DNA of 64,000 bases, from positions 62,001 through 126,000 of the forward strand of contig CAKVIN010000003.1 in assembly GCA_934754425.1 (NCBI GenBank), read 5' to 3'. The position numbers were made by a program, and so were the translations under genes. Origin of the DNA: an uncultured Candidatus Melainabacteria bacterium. GTDB lineage: Bacteria > Cyanobacteriota > Vampirovibrionia > Gastranaerophilales > Gastranaerophilaceae. The notes under the pieces are model-generated. The model was not told the origin of the DNA, ran no database searches, and was given only the letters and a program-made list of their open reading frames with translations. Positions 1 through 8,782 of the stretch are shown piece after piece. Position 1 is the stretch's first letter; the number at the start of each line of letters is the position of its first letter.

Positions 1-14
1 AATGGATTTGACAT
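1..14 (-). CDS. Start of a truncated gene, possibly the element integrase
   Basis: Only the first four codons (Met-Ser-Asn-Pro) are inside the window. The ATG is preceded by a clear GGAGAAA ribosome site about 6 nt upstream, and the gene follows the excisionase-like gene by 39 nt on the same strand. In many integrative elements the excisionase is followed by the tyrosine integrase, so that identity is inferred from position only. Confidence 0.4.
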
Positions 15-53
15 AATTTTCTCCTTTCATTTTTAATGTCATAACTTTGTATT

Positions 54-221
54 CTAAAAAGAATTTTGTTGTATAAATTCTTGAATTTTTTCACTTTCAA
101 AAAGAAGTCGCCCTCCTAGTTTTACAAACGGGATTTCTTTTCTATGTACCCAACGGTAAAGTGTCGAAGTTGAAATCTTCAAAAGTTTTGATAAATCGTT
201 TATATTGTATAAATTTTTCAT
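54..221 (-). CDS. Excisionase-like MerR-type helix-turn-helix protein (55 aa)
   Basis: A 55-residue protein (start MKNLYNINDL). The whole length is one winged helix-turn-helix of the HTH_17/excisionase family: a DLSKLLKIS first helix, STSTLYRWV as recognition helix, then the typical wing PFVKLGGRLLF and a C-terminal helix. Such small proteins act as excision directionality factors or as regulators of plasmids and integrative elements. It lies between the primase-helicase gene and a truncated gene at the window edge, all on the minus strand. The family call is from motif recognition; whether it directs excision or only regulates transcription cannot be read from the sequence. Confidence 0.8.
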   Translation of the reverse strand: MKNLYNINDLSKLLKISTSTLYRWVHRKEIPFVKLGGRLLFESEKIQEFIQQNSF

Positions 222-289
222 AGTATAGTATCCTTTGCTTAAATTGGTCTAAAATCTAGTAATAACTTAACTTTTAAGTATTTAGAGAA

Positions 290-390
290 TGCAGGAAAGA
301 ATCGCGAGAATAGACTTCTGCAAAAGACTCTAGCAAAGAGAGAAAGAGTCGAAAGAATTATTATTCTTTGTTTTTAATCCTTTTCCTGCA
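290..390. other. Structured intergenic region with nested inverted repeats
   Basis: The 9-mer TGCAGGAAA at 290-298 is repeated inverted at 382-390. Inside are two further hairpins: GACTCT (with AGAGTC) around 326-350, and AAAGAAT/ATTCTTT with a 4-nt loop at 352-369. It separates the primase-helicase stop (397) from the excisionase gene. No T-run follows any stem, so simple terminators are not convincing. It could be a replication origin, an RNA or a processing site. Confidence 0.4.
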
Positions 391-396
391 ACTTTT

Positions 397-2505
397 CTAT
401 ATCAAGTCATCAGCTTCTTTGTGATATTTCTTCTCTTTGGGTTTCTTAGGAGGTTTCTTGATATTATAAAAATAGGTTCTATCTTTTGTTGTTCCTATAG
501 CTTTTATTACCCCGTCAGCTAAAAGTTCTGAAAACGCATTGTTTACTGTTCTATCTGAATATCCCGCTATACACTTGAGAGATTTAGCAGAAAAACCAAT
601 TTCCGGCATACTTGATAGAACATTAACAATTTTTTCTTTTGCCTGCTGAGTTTTGTTTTTCCCAGTATTCGACACTTCATCAGTGGTATAAATTACTTGA
701 ATATATTGATTATCATTATTTGATATTACAAATTGAAAAGGTTCAATTGGTTTAAACCAAGTTTTAGCACAAATAACAGTATTGTACTTTTCGTCCTTTG
801 TACTTTTTTCTGTATCATGTGCAATAGCAAGCATTAAGCCGCATAATCTGGCTGTAACAAAACTTCCAATTAAATCGCTTTGGTCAAGTCCTTTTCTCTT
901 TTCGTTAGAACCTCTTTTTCTGGAATGGTGACACAATAAAATTGAGCAATCATAATTAGAAGTTAGTTTTCTTAAAAAATCAATTGGTTCTTTCACGTCT
1001 TTTTGTTTATTCTCATCACCATCGAAAAAAGAAATAAAGGTATCAAAAATAACGAAATCCGGCTTATATCCTTCCAATAATGTTTTAAGATTTTCTTGTC
1101 CTTGCTCATTTGTTAAATCAATAGAAAAGCCTTTTGATTCAGCCTCATAACGATTGACAAGTTTAAAATATTTATTATCAGGGTTATAAAACATTTGTTT
1201 CAATCGATTTTTCATTATTGTGTTTGGGAAATCCCCTTGAAAATATAGAACTTTCATAGGTCTTTCAACTTGATAATGATTAAAAATAGCTTCGCCCCTG
1301 GTTAATTTAGCCGCTATATCCATTGCCAAAATTGTTTTTCCAACTCCAGGCTCACTAAAAATTACACTTACAAGTTTTTTTGCAAATAAATCTTTAACCA
1401 CCCATTTTACATCTTCTTCCTGCATTAAGTCGCTTGTGCTTTTTAATAAAGATAAAAGCCCCTTTTTATCTGTTTTTGTAAATTCTTCTCTATTTTGTTT
1501 AGGTTCTTGGCTTTTTAAATATGGGCAATTTCCACATATTGTTTCGTCATCAAAGTGTGAACAACCTTTAATATCATTTATATCTTCGATTTTATAAGTC
1601 GATTTTATGGCTGCTTTCCTTTGTGGAATTTCATTATCGTTATTCTTTTCTGCAATATTTATAATCAAATTTTCCGCTTCATCTTGTGTGATATTTAATT
1701 TTTTGCGACAAATTCCAGCTAAAGACATCGCCAAATCTTGTCTATTACCTTCTACCCAATTGTTTTCTGCAAATTCAATACAAGGTAATTTTTCTTGAGG
1801 TTCAACATCTTTTTTTGATTGATTATATTCAACAATATTAATTGCATTTTTTATAGTTTCTTCTATTTCTCTAATTGCTTCAAAAGTTTTGCCTTGAACC
1901 AAACAATTATTTTTATTTTCAAAAAATGATTCTTGAATAAATCCTTCTTTATCTAGCATTCCAAAAAATGGTAAAAATATTACTGAAATGCCTTCGCCCT
2001 TTGGAAAAAGCTCAATAAGTCCATTTTTTATTTTTAGTTTAAAATTTTCTTCAATTATTTTACCTAATTGTTTTTGTACCAAATTTCTATCAATTGGGTT
2101 ACTAAAGAAAATAAAAATATGAAATCCCTTACCTTTAGATTTTTCTATTACAGATTTCCAACCTAGTTTAGATAAAATCGTTTTTTGTAATCTACAAGCT
2201 AAATCATACTTTTCTTCAAAACTTTGTTCCTTAAAATCAATATCAATTACTGCTGATGTAATTAAATTAATGTCTCTTTTTAATTCGCAAGAAACTCCAA
2301 GTCTAATTTCACCTTTCATGTGTTTTCCCAGCAAATCAAAAAACTTTTCTGTTGAAATGCCTTCTTTTACCTCGTTAGGGATTTTTAAATCCTTCCCAGA
2401 AAGATAAAAATATCTTTTGTTGTCCCCATAAAATCTGTTTAATAATGCTTTAACTGGAAACACTTTAGCATTGTTTTGTCTCAATTCATCTGAAGTTCTA
2501 ATCAT
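397..2505 (-). CDS. Primase-helicase (AEP-like primase fused to RepA-type ATPase)
   Basis: A 702-residue replication protein of the element. Residues about 60-180 look like an archaeo-eukaryotic-type primase core: the acidic pair in AVIDIDF and the downstream SKGKGFHIFIFF stretch, as in plasmid and TOTE-type primases. A cysteine cluster (CSHFDDETICGNCPYL) sits near 313-329. From about 365 comes a RecA/RepA-like ATPase with Walker A SEPGVGKT, a Walker B-like DFVIFDTF and CHHSRKRG. The C-terminus is a winged-helix-like segment followed by a lysine-rich tail. It would prime and unwind DNA for element replication. Start ATG has a strong AAAGGAGGAAGA site. Primase assignment is from motif shape; the ATPase is firmer. 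Confidence 0.75.
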   Translation of the reverse strand: MIRTSDELRQNNAKVFPVKALLNRFYGDNKRYFYLSGKDLKIPNEVKEGISTEKFFDLLGKHMKGEIRLGVSCELKRDINLITSAVIDIDFKEQSFEEKYDLACRLQKTILSKLGWKSVIEKSKGKGFHIFIFFSNPIDRNLVQKQLGKIIEENFKLKIKNGLIELFPKGEGISVIFLPFFGMLDKEGFIQESFFENKNNCLVQGKTFEAIREIEETIKNAINIVEYNQSKKDVEPQEKLPCIEFAENNWVEGNRQDLAMSLAGICRKKLNITQDEAENLIINIAEKNNDNEIPQRKAAIKSTYKIEDINDIKGCSHFDDETICGNCPYLKSQEPKQNREEFTKTDKKGLLSLLKSTSDLMQEEDVKWVVKDLFAKKLVSVIFSEPGVGKTILAMDIAAKLTRGEAIFNHYQVERPMKVLYFQGDFPNTIMKNRLKQMFYNPDNKYFKLVNRYEAESKGFSIDLTNEQGQENLKTLLEGYKPDFVIFDTFISFFDGDENKQKDVKEPIDFLRKLTSNYDCSILLCHHSRKRGSNEKRKGLDQSDLIGSFVTARLCGLMLAIAHDTEKSTKDEKYNTVICAKTWFKPIEPFQFVISNNDNQYIQVIYTTDEVSNTGKNKTQQAKEKIVNVLSSMPEIGFSAKSLKCIAGYSDRTVNNAFSELLADGVIKAIGTTKDRTYFYNIKKPPKKPKEKKYHKEADDLI

Positions 2506-2595
2506 TCTTCTTCCTCCTTTGAGTCCAATTTTGTCAAATTTTTTTAAAATAGTGAATGATTAAATTTCGACTTTACACCGACAAAACTATAAAAT

Positions 2596-2973
2596 TTAAA
2601 TTATGGCATATTCTTGGTAATAGTTATTTGTATTTAAATGATAATGAAATTTTTCAGCAGCTGGAATAAATAAAGGTTCTTTGTTTGCCTTTCTTAATTC
2701 TTCATTAATCCTTTCAAAATATCGTTGATAACTTTCTGCTTCTGGTTTAAAATTATTTAATTCTTCCAGTTTTTCAACTGAAATTATTTTGTCATTTTGA
2801 TACATATCGATAGTTTGAGTTAAATATTTAATTTTCTTTTTAGTGCCTTTCAACTTAACTCCTTTAATCCAGATTTTTTCCAGTGTTTTATCAATTAAAA
2901 TTGCAATATCGCCCTGCGGATATTCAGGATTTACTTCATAAGATTCATTCCAATCAATACTTAATTTTTTCAT
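2596..2973 (-). CDS. Hypothetical protein (125 aa) upstream of the primase-helicase
   Basis: Not recognised. A soluble, charged 125-residue protein with no signal peptide or membrane segment. It has a basic stretch (KLKGTKKKIKYL) and a C-terminal half rich in aromatic and charged residues. The start has a good GGAG ribosome site. It precedes the primase-helicase by 90 nt on the same strand, so it is probably co-transcribed and may be an element-maintenance accessory factor. Function is unknown. Confidence 0.7.
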   Translation of the reverse strand: MKKLSIDWNESYEVNPEYPQGDIAILIDKTLEKIWIKGVKLKGTKKKIKYLTQTIDMYQNDKIISVEKLEELNNFKPEAESYQRYFERINEELRKANKEPLFIPAAEKFHYHLNTNNYYQEYAII

Positions 2974-3171
2974 TTTTTCTCCTTTTGCTTTCTATTCCTA
3001 TTATCGTAAGTAATTTTAGTTAGAAAAGTTTTAAAAGGAGAAAAAAGCAAAAAATTTACAATAAAAAAGTATTATATACATCTCTATATTGTAATAATGC
3101 TGATTTCAGTTTTGCAATTTCCTCTAAACCGAAAAAACGTTAATTTTATTATATGAGATATACATAGATAT

Positions 3172-3210
3172 AAAAAATCAGCTTAACAATATTGCAAAAT
3201 GTTAAGCTGA
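3172..3210 (-). terminator. Rho-independent terminator of the 3219-5014 operon
   Basis: A perfect 11-bp stem (TCAGCTTAACA at 3178-3188 with its complement at 3200-3210, 11-nt loop) is followed on the minus strand by six T residues. It lies directly after the stop of the 181-aa gene. Confidence 0.85.
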
Positions 3211-3218
3211 AAAAAGTT

Positions 3219-3764
3219 TTATTTATTTAATTTATTAAATAATTCAAATGATATTATATCAATGTCTTTATATAATATTTGATAATAGGAAACTAATAAA
3301 GCAAGATAAGCATTTATTTGATTTTCCAAAATATCATTATTTTCTTCAGTAATTTGAGTTTTGATGAAAGAAATTTGCTTCCCAATATAATCCAAGACTT
3401 GTATTACATCATTCTGATTATCTTTATTATTTGTTATTTGAGGAAATAAGTTATTTACATTTGTTTTAAAAAATGTATATTGACTCTTAAATATTTCAAA
3501 ATCGACCTGATTCATTTTATTTATATTTTGAGTCAAAGCTATTGCTATGATTCCAACTGTTTCAATTGGTAATAATCCATTTTGTATATAATTATAAGTT
3601 TGCTTCTCTAATTTTAAATTTCTAAGTAACTGTAAAAAAGCAAAAATAATTAATAATATTATTCCTATTATTGGACCAGGGAATTTATTGCAAAAGCAAG
3701 CCAAAATTATAATTGTACACCAAACATTGAAAACTTTTTTAGAACAAGGTATACTAATTATCAT
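3219..3764 (-). CDS. Hypothetical membrane protein (181 aa)
   Basis: Not recognised. Two closely spaced hydrophobic segments near residues 14-48 probably form a membrane hairpin. The rest is a soluble helical domain of about 130 residues rich in Gln, Asn and Ile. It is the last of three minus-strand genes ending at a strong terminator; the PDZ-domain gene lies 17 nt upstream. ATG start with a GGAGA site 7 nt upstream. It is likely cargo of the element acting at the cell envelope. Confidence 0.7.
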   Translation of the reverse strand: MIISIPCSKKVFNVWCTIIILACFCNKFPGPIIGIILLIIFAFLQLLRNLKLEKQTYNYIQNGLLPIETVGIIAIALTQNINKMNQVDFEIFKSQYTFFKTNVNNLFPQITNNKDNQNDVIQVLDYIGKQISFIKTQITEENNDILENQINAYLALLVSYYQILYKDIDIISFELFNKLNK

Positions 3765-3781
3765 TTCTTATCTCCTATACT

Positions 3782-4528
3782 CTATAAACTTTCTAAAGTT
3801 GGTTTTTGATACTTGCTTTGTAGAGTTACATATTTAACTTTGCCACCACATTTTTCTTTATATCCAACTTTAATTGTTTGTCCAGCTTGAGTTGGATTTA
3901 ATAACGTCCATAATTCTTCTGGTGAATACTTTTTGATATGTTTATCATTGATTTCTACAATTCTATTTTTTGCTTTTAAACCTTGTTCTTTAGCGCTATA
4001 AGATGTTGATATTAAACGTGGTCCTCTTATTGTAGATTTAGGAACTACATTGTAGAAATAAACAGACTCAGCATCGTTTGAGTTACTAATCCTTGTTGGG
4101 GTGCCATTAGAATCAATACCGTCTGAAATATAATCTTTATTTGGTTTAGCTTTTAATTTTATAAAATAATTAAGACCATAAGTATATCCACCTTTTAAGT
4201 CTTTTTTAAGTACATATAATTCTTTAGCATCATAAGGCCAAATGTAAGAGTTATTAACTAAACTTAAAATGCAATTTTTACCATTTGGAACAATTGTAAA
4301 TGTTTTTTTGAATTGATAACCACTCCATAAAGTCATATAACGAGTTTTCACAGTAAAAGAATATTCATTTAGCTTATTAGATTCTATGACAGCACCTTTA
4401 AGAGCATAGATTCCAATAATATCTTGTTTTAATTTTGTAGCGTCATAATTCTCAATAATTGTTGTTGCCGCATTTGCGCTTGTATTGAATAAAAATAATG
4501 CCACTAATGATAGTAAAAACTTTTTCAT
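3782..4528 (-). CDS. Exported PDZ-domain protein (248 aa)
   Basis: A secreted or periplasmic protein. It has a classic signal peptide (Lys-Lys, hydrophobic core, cleavage after the ANA of NTSANA). A central beta-rich domain is followed at about 165-235 by a PDZ-like domain: GPRLISTSY, AKEQGLKAKNRIVEIND, then SPEELWTLL and a final strand. PDZ domains bind C-termini or unfolded strands and often sit in envelope proteases, but no protease domain is present. It is the middle gene of a three-gene operon with two membrane proteins, so a membrane-associated complex is possible. Substrate unknown. Confidence 0.7.
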   Translation of the reverse strand: MKKFLLSLVALFLFNTSANAATTIIENYDATKLKQDIIGIYALKGAVIESNKLNEYSFTVKTRYMTLWSGYQFKKTFTIVPNGKNCILSLVNNSYIWPYDAKELYVLKKDLKGGYTYGLNYFIKLKAKPNKDYISDGIDSNGTPTRISNSNDAESVYFYNVVPKSTIRGPRLISTSYSAKEQGLKAKNRIVEINDKHIKKYSPEELWTLLNPTQAGQTIKVGYKEKCGGKVKYVTLQSKYQKPTLESL

Positions 4529-4558
4529 AAAACCTCGCTTTCTAATTTACAAAAGAAA

Positions 4559-5014
4559 CTATAATCGTCTTTTTATAATTTCTTTTACTATTTGTTCGTA
4601 TATCAACTGACTTTGTTTTAATATATTTTCATCATACTGTTTATTACATCCTTTAAAATCTAAATTAAAAGAAATATCATTATCTTTAGCTACAAAAAAC
4701 CACAATAATATAGCTATCGGCAAATATAATAACCCAATAACAAATATAACAAAAATTAGAAACAATAAACAATACGTAATAGGACCTGATATTATTTCAA
4801 GCTTGTTATAAGCAAAAGGGCAATTGTTTAACTTAATTTTAAAGAAATCATTAATTTCATTTAAATCATTTAAAGTTTTTAATACTTCGTCATCAGAAAA
4901 ATTATTAATTTTATTAAATTTATTTTCCATAAAAGACCTAACATAGTTATAATATTCACTATTTTTTGATTTGTTTTGACTATACCAAACTCTATAATTA
5001 GTTATATTATCCAT
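4559..5014 (-). CDS. Hypothetical membrane protein (151 aa)
   Basis: Not recognised. One long or two adjacent membrane segments lie near residues 80-120 (GPITYCLLFLIFVIFVIG onward), with an N-terminal helical cytoplasmic part and a short C-terminal tail. I chose the ATG at 5014 because an AAAGGA site sits 5 nt upstream; a longer frame begins at a GTG at 5047 without a ribosome site. It is first of the operon leading to the PDZ protein and the 181-aa membrane protein. Confidence 0.65.
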   Translation of the reverse strand: MDNITNYRVWYSQNKSKNSEYYNYVRSFMENKFNKINNFSDDEVLKTLNDLNEINDFFKIKLNNCPFAYNKLEIISGPITYCLLFLIFVIFVIGLLYLPIAILLWFFVAKDNDISFNLDFKGCNKQYDENILKQSQLIYEQIVKEIIKRRL

Positions 5015-5131
5015 AAATTCCTTTATTGTTAAAGATTTAAATTTCACTTTATAAAGATATTAACAATATACAACAAAAATTTATAAAATAACACGGTGGG
5101 TTTGTTTTATTTACATAAGTAAGCAATCATA

Positions 5132-5383
5132 ATGTCTTTAATGAATGATTATGATAGAAATTCTGAAGAAACAAAAAAGAATTTAAAAAACTTTGGTTCG
5201 CGTATTCAAGAGTTAAGAAAGAAGAATAATTTAACTCAATCTGAATTAGCCGAAAAGATTGGGCTTTCTACAAATTTTATTGGAATGGTTGAGCGAGGAG
5301 AAAGAAACACGAGCGTTGATAAAATCTTCAAGTTGGCTAAAGCGTTCAACATAAGCCTTGCTCAATTTTTTGAAACTCTTTAA
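5132..5383 (+). CDS. XRE-family HTH regulator, copy in element 1
   Basis: An 83-residue Cro/C1-type repressor. The five-helix XRE fold spans residues about 25-80, with recognition-helix context LSTNFIGMVERGERN. It is a clear paralogue of the regulator at 60707-60922 in element 2; both have FGxRxxxLR, LTQxELAE and NFIGMxERGERNT. The stop overlaps, tail to tail, the stop of the 66-aa gene on the other strand. It probably controls its own element; the operator is not defined. The ribosome site is weak, and ATG 5141 is an alternative start. Confidence 0.85.
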   Translation: MSLMNDYDRNSEETKKNLKNFGSRIQELRKKNNLTQSELAEKIGLSTNFIGMVERGERNTSVDKIFKLAKAFNISLAQFFETL

Positions 5384-5580
5384 TTATCTAGGATATGCTC
5401 TATATTTATGAGCAAAAGGTTTATGTTTCGCAATACTATATAGAGCTCTGTTGAGTCCTTTAATTGCAAATCACTATCCGTAATACAGGAATCTGTCGCT
5501 AGGGCACAGATTTTTACCAATGCTCTAACTTCACCTAATAATTTTTGAACTTGTTCGACTCTTGTTTCAAGACTTTTCAT
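5380..5580 (-). CDS. Small helical protein (66 aa), paralogue of 59586-59801
   Basis: A 66-residue helical protein with no signal or membrane segment. It shares a conserved core with the 71-aa protein of element 2: the pattern ALATDSCI / ALASDSCI followed by DxxLQxxD and a C-terminal IEHxL. The function is not known to me. The start is firm: AAGGAGGAAGA precedes the ATG. Its 3' end overlaps the XRE gene on the other strand. A 16-bp sequence identical to one in element 2 lies 65 nt upstream of the start. Confidence 0.75.
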   Translation of the reverse strand: MKSLETRVEQVQKLLGEVRALVKICALATDSCITDSDLQLKDSTELYIVLRNINLLLINIEHILDN

Positions 5581-5645
5581 TCTTCCTCCTTATAAAATAA
5601 TATACTTAACTAGCCCGTTACTTATGGATATAGGGCTATCAAATA

Positions 5646-5661
5646 AATTTTATCGAGAAAG
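5646..5661 (-). promoter_or_regulatory. 16-bp element shared by both integrative elements
   Basis: Read on the minus strand, CTTTCTCGATAAAATT here is identical to 59542-59557. In both places it lies upstream of the 66/71-aa gene in the same orientation (65 and 28 nt before the ATG). Sequence around it differs, so it is probably a conserved operator or activator site. Confidence 0.5.
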
Positions 5662-5674
5662 GAATTGAATTTAT

Positions 5675-6613
5675 GTGATAACTAAAAATTGTAACAAAAC
5701 TAATAAAATATTTTTAGGTATAATAATTGTAATCATGATTAATAGAAATAATATTATTGATACAGAAAAATTTTATCAAGAAATGGGAAAATTGATTTAT
5801 TATTTTGATAAAATTGTCGAAACAGTTAAGTATGACTCAAAAGAATTATTAGTTTTCTATTTTCTAATAAAAAAAATTATTTCTAATGCTACCTCTGCTA
5901 ATATATTAATATGTGAAAATCAAATAAATGAAGCAAAAATTATTTTGAGAAGTGCGATAGAAACTGTTATTCTTATTACATATTTATTGCACTTTCCAAA
6001 TAAAATAAATGATTATCTTGATGAAGCACAAATCCTTAAGATTAAGAATAACTTTATTATATTTAAAAGTCTTAATGACGGTGAACCTATTGATATAGAA
6101 GGAAACACATGTTCTAAAAAAGAATTATTAGTAGAAAATAAAAAATGTTTTGATACAATACCAGATTCTGCTAAATTCAAAATTTTAAATGCTACTAAAC
6201 TTAAAGAATTTATAATAACTGAAGAAAATTTTAATAAAATTGATAAATTTTTCAAAAATTTTAAACCAGAATTTATGAGATATGAACAAATGTATAAAGA
6301 ACTTGATAATACTGGCTTTAGGCTTAATGATGTATTTGAATATTCATTAAGGGATATAGTTTTCGGGTTTTATAATGATAGTTCACAAGTTACACATGGA
6401 TGTTTTTTGGACTGGAATCACAAACCCAAATTCAATCAAAAAGAAGCAGAATACATGTTTCACTTTTTTACAAAAGTAACATTATTTTTAAAAGTACTAT
6501 TAAAAGGAATTGTAAATTTTAATACCACTAATTCAATACAGTATTTGTCAGGAATGAAACAAGCTACTGAAAACTTGGAAAAACTTATATATGGTACAAA
6601 ACTAAAGCATTAG
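5675..6613 (+). CDS. DUF5677-like protein (312 aa)
   Basis: An all-helical protein resembling the DUF5677 group found in defence-rich regions. Visible features are a helical N-terminus with ILRSAIETVILITYLL and the C-terminal pattern YNDSSQVTHGCF, matching the family's conserved Ser...HG stretch. No catalytic role is established for the family. The start is uncertain: GTG 5675 has GAGAAAGGAA upstream, while ATG 5735 has TATAAT just before it (5719-5724) and would omit 20 residues. It is divergent from the 66-aa gene and convergent with the Fic gene. Confidence 0.6.
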   Translation: MITKNCNKTNKIFLGIIIVIMINRNNIIDTEKFYQEMGKLIYYFDKIVETVKYDSKELLVFYFLIKKIISNATSANILICENQINEAKIILRSAIETVILITYLLHFPNKINDYLDEAQILKIKNNFIIFKSLNDGEPIDIEGNTCSKKELLVENKKCFDTIPDSAKFKILNATKLKEFIITEENFNKIDKFFKNFKPEFMRYEQMYKELDNTGFRLNDVFEYSLRDIVFGFYNDSSQVTHGCFLDWNHKPKFNQKEAEYMFHFFTKVTLFLKVLLKGIVNFNTTNSIQYLSGMKQATENLEKLIYGTKLKH

Positions 6614-6617
6614 TTTT

Positions 6618-7742
6618 TTATCTAAATATTTTAATGTAATCTTCAAATACATAATAACGATTACGACTCATGCCTGTTTTTTCTTCTAAGATACCAATTT
6701 CAACAAAGGTTTTTAGTAAACTGTTTACTGTAACAATTGAAAGATTAAGTTCGTTGGCTATTATTTGAGCATTAACTTTTGGTTGAGAATATAGCAATTT
6801 TAGTAACTTTTGACCATTTGTTGCCTTTTTACCAATTTTCTCAAGTTTACTTTCAACTTCTTTTTTTAGTTTTATGATTTCTTTAAAAGTTTTGATACTA
6901 TTTTTTGATGTTTCAATAACTCCACTCAAGAAAAATTTCAACCATTGAGTAATATTATTTGTTTGTTTAACCATTGAAAGTGAATCATAATAAGACATTC
7001 TATTTCTTTCGAAAAAGTCTGAAATATATAAAACTGGTTTATTCAATAATCCTGTACTTATCAAATACAAAATAATCAAAAGCCTACCGGTTCTACCATT
7101 TCCGTCTAAAAATGGGTGGATTGTTTCAAATTGATAATGTGCAATGCCGGCTCTTATTATTTCAGGTACTTGCAAGTTTTCATTATGTAAAAACTTTTCA
7201 ATATCAGTTAGCAAATCTGGTAACATGTTAGGTTCAGGTGGAATAAAAAAAGCATCTTGAAGCGAAGAACCACCAATCCAGTTTTGTGTTTTTCTAATCT
7301 CACCAGGAGTTTTGTGTTCGCCCCTAACACCTTGCAACAAAATTTTATGAGCCTCTTTAATTAACCTCATTGAAATAGGTAATTCATTTAATCTTTCAAT
7401 AGAGTAATTTATTGCTTGAATATAATTTTGAACTTCGTGCCAATCATCACGAAATTCGGGTTTAATTTGTTCAACAGGCGAAATAGCGTCATCAAATGTT
7501 GTTCTTGTGCCTTCAATTCTGTTTGAATTTGTTGCTTCTTTGGTCGCGTACATTTTTATAAAAAATTCAATATTAGGAATCAAATCAGCATAAGAATTTA
7601 ATTTACCAAGCCAAAGACTTGCGTCTTGCAATAACGGTGCAAGTTCATCTAACTTCCAATCTATATCATCATTGATAAATGATGGATTGAATGGCTTGTA
7701 GCCTTTGTGCAAAATATATGTTCCTGATTTGTATTCCTTCAT
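6618..7742 (-). CDS. Fic-family AMP-transferase with C-terminal winged helix
   Basis: A 374-residue Fic protein. The complete catalytic motif HPFLDGNGRTGR is at 209-220, so AMP (or another nucleotide) transfer to a Ser/Thr/Tyr hydroxyl of a target protein is expected. The N-terminal inhibitory helix motif SNRIEG (73-78; S/T-x-x-x-E-G/N) makes it a class II, self-inhibited Fic, so no separate antitoxin is needed. The Fic N-terminal region covers about 30-100. Residues about 290-370 are helical and end in a winged-helix DNA-binding domain (ANELNLSIVTVNSLLKTF). The target is unknown. An inverted repeat overlaps its promoter, suggesting autoregulation through the winged helix (inference). Confidence 0.9.
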   Translation of the reverse strand: MKEYKSGTYILHKGYKPFNPSFINDDIDWKLDELAPLLQDASLWLGKLNSYADLIPNIEFFIKMYATKEATNSNRIEGTRTTFDDAISPVEQIKPEFRDDWHEVQNYIQAINYSIERLNELPISMRLIKEAHKILLQGVRGEHKTPGEIRKTQNWIGGSSLQDAFFIPPEPNMLPDLLTDIEKFLHNENLQVPEIIRAGIAHYQFETIHPFLDGNGRTGRLLIILYLISTGLLNKPVLYISDFFERNRMSYYDSLSMVKQTNNITQWLKFFLSGVIETSKNSIKTFKEIIKLKKEVESKLEKIGKKATNGQKLLKLLYSQPKVNAQIIANELNLSIVTVNSLLKTFVEIGILEEKTGMSRNRYYVFEDYIKIFR

Positions 7743-7754
7743 TATAGATTAACC

Positions 7755-7787
7755 TTAATTAAGTTTAATTGCATTAACTTAATTATA
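7755..7787 (-). promoter_or_regulatory. Promoter -10 and inverted-repeat operator of the fic gene
   Basis: A minus-strand TATAAT lies at 7787-7782. Directly downstream, overlapping the expected start of transcription, is an inverted repeat TTAATTAAGTT (7755-7765) / AACTTAATTAT (7776-7786), 10 of 11 positions matching. No good -35 box is seen. Confidence 0.5.
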
Positions 7788-7843
7788 ACATGTTTTTATT
7801 AAAGTTTATACATGTGGTCTAAAAATGTTACAAAAGGGCGATT

Positions 7844-8779
7844 TTATTTTATCGCCCTGTAAAAGTTATCTTTCCATTTATTATTATGTACAATCCTTGT
7901 AAACTTACGCTTACTTGGGTCTAACTGTATTAATTCCGAACGCGGCTGTTTGCTTATGTCTTCCCAATTTTCATGGATTACATATAAGGCATTTCCCCAA
8001 TAAACATTTTCAAAGGCAACTTTTCCATTCGCAAATTTAGCTCCAAAATAGCTTTTAAATTGTCCCTTACCTTGGATGAATTCAATAGGATTCGCATTTT
8101 TAATAACATCCATTCTTTCATTAAACTCTTCTTGAGTAGGTTTATTTATATTATCAGGTATTGATTGATAGATTCTCTCGTTTGAAAGTTCCCCAGGTGG
8201 AAATATTTCCCAGTCCACAAAAGCTGTTTCAATGTAGTCTTCTTGGGAACATTCTGCTTGAAAAATATCGCAATTATTAATACACTCTTGTAGAATATTA
8301 CACCTATACAAAAGTTCTAATTCAAAGTTTTCTTCCGTTCTATTTAAAACACCTATTGAAATTTTTATAACGTAATCATTGCCAATTTGTTGTACCAAAT
8401 TAAACTCTAACTGCAAAAATTTAGGCTCCCAGTATTCACGCTGATAGACCAATTTAGGATAAGTTCCACTATGCCAATTCCCACCCCAATCTTTTAATTC
8501 GTACTCAAATAATTTTGTAATCTTTGGCAAATCTTTGCGAACAATTGTTCGCCCCTGAATATTATATTTCGAATATCTACCATTGCTCGCATCTGGCAAG
8601 ATTGGATTCTGTTTGAAAGTAAGAATACCATTATTAAAAGAAATCCCTAATTTGTGATAATTATTGATGTTTTCAACATTAATTTTTTCTACAGAACACA
8701 CTTCTATTAAGTCTTTTTTGTATTTTTTTAATTTAGCCTTAATGTGTTCCGGTAGTGAATTAAAATTTTTCTTTCCCAT
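7844..8779 (-). CDS. Hypothetical protein (311 aa), partner of YjzC-like gene
   Basis: Not recognised. A soluble protein of mixed alpha/beta character with no signal peptide. It has a basic helical N-terminus (EHIKAKLKKYKKDLIEV), an aromatic-rich middle (ELKDWGGNWHSGTYP, REYWEPKFLQLEFNL) and a Cys cluster near 175-195. The gene begins 3 nt after the YjzC-like stop, whose GAGGTAA doubles as ribosome site, so the two are translationally coupled. The pair is divergent from an XRE/ImmA pair, a layout seen where a metallopeptidase cuts the repressor to switch on an operon. Function unknown. Confidence 0.7.
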   Translation of the reverse strand: MGKKNFNSLPEHIKAKLKKYKKDLIEVCSVEKINVENINNYHKLGISFNNGILTFKQNPILPDASNGRYSKYNIQGRTIVRKDLPKITKLFEYELKDWGGNWHSGTYPKLVYQREYWEPKFLQLEFNLVQQIGNDYVIKISIGVLNRTEENFELELLYRCNILQECINNCDIFQAECSQEDYIETAFVDWEIFPPGELSNERIYQSIPDNINKPTQEEFNERMDVIKNANPIEFIQGKGQFKSYFGAKFANGKVAFENVYWGNALYVIHENWEDISKQPRSELIQLDPSKRKFTRIVHNNKWKDNFYRAIK

Positions 8780-8782
8780 AAT

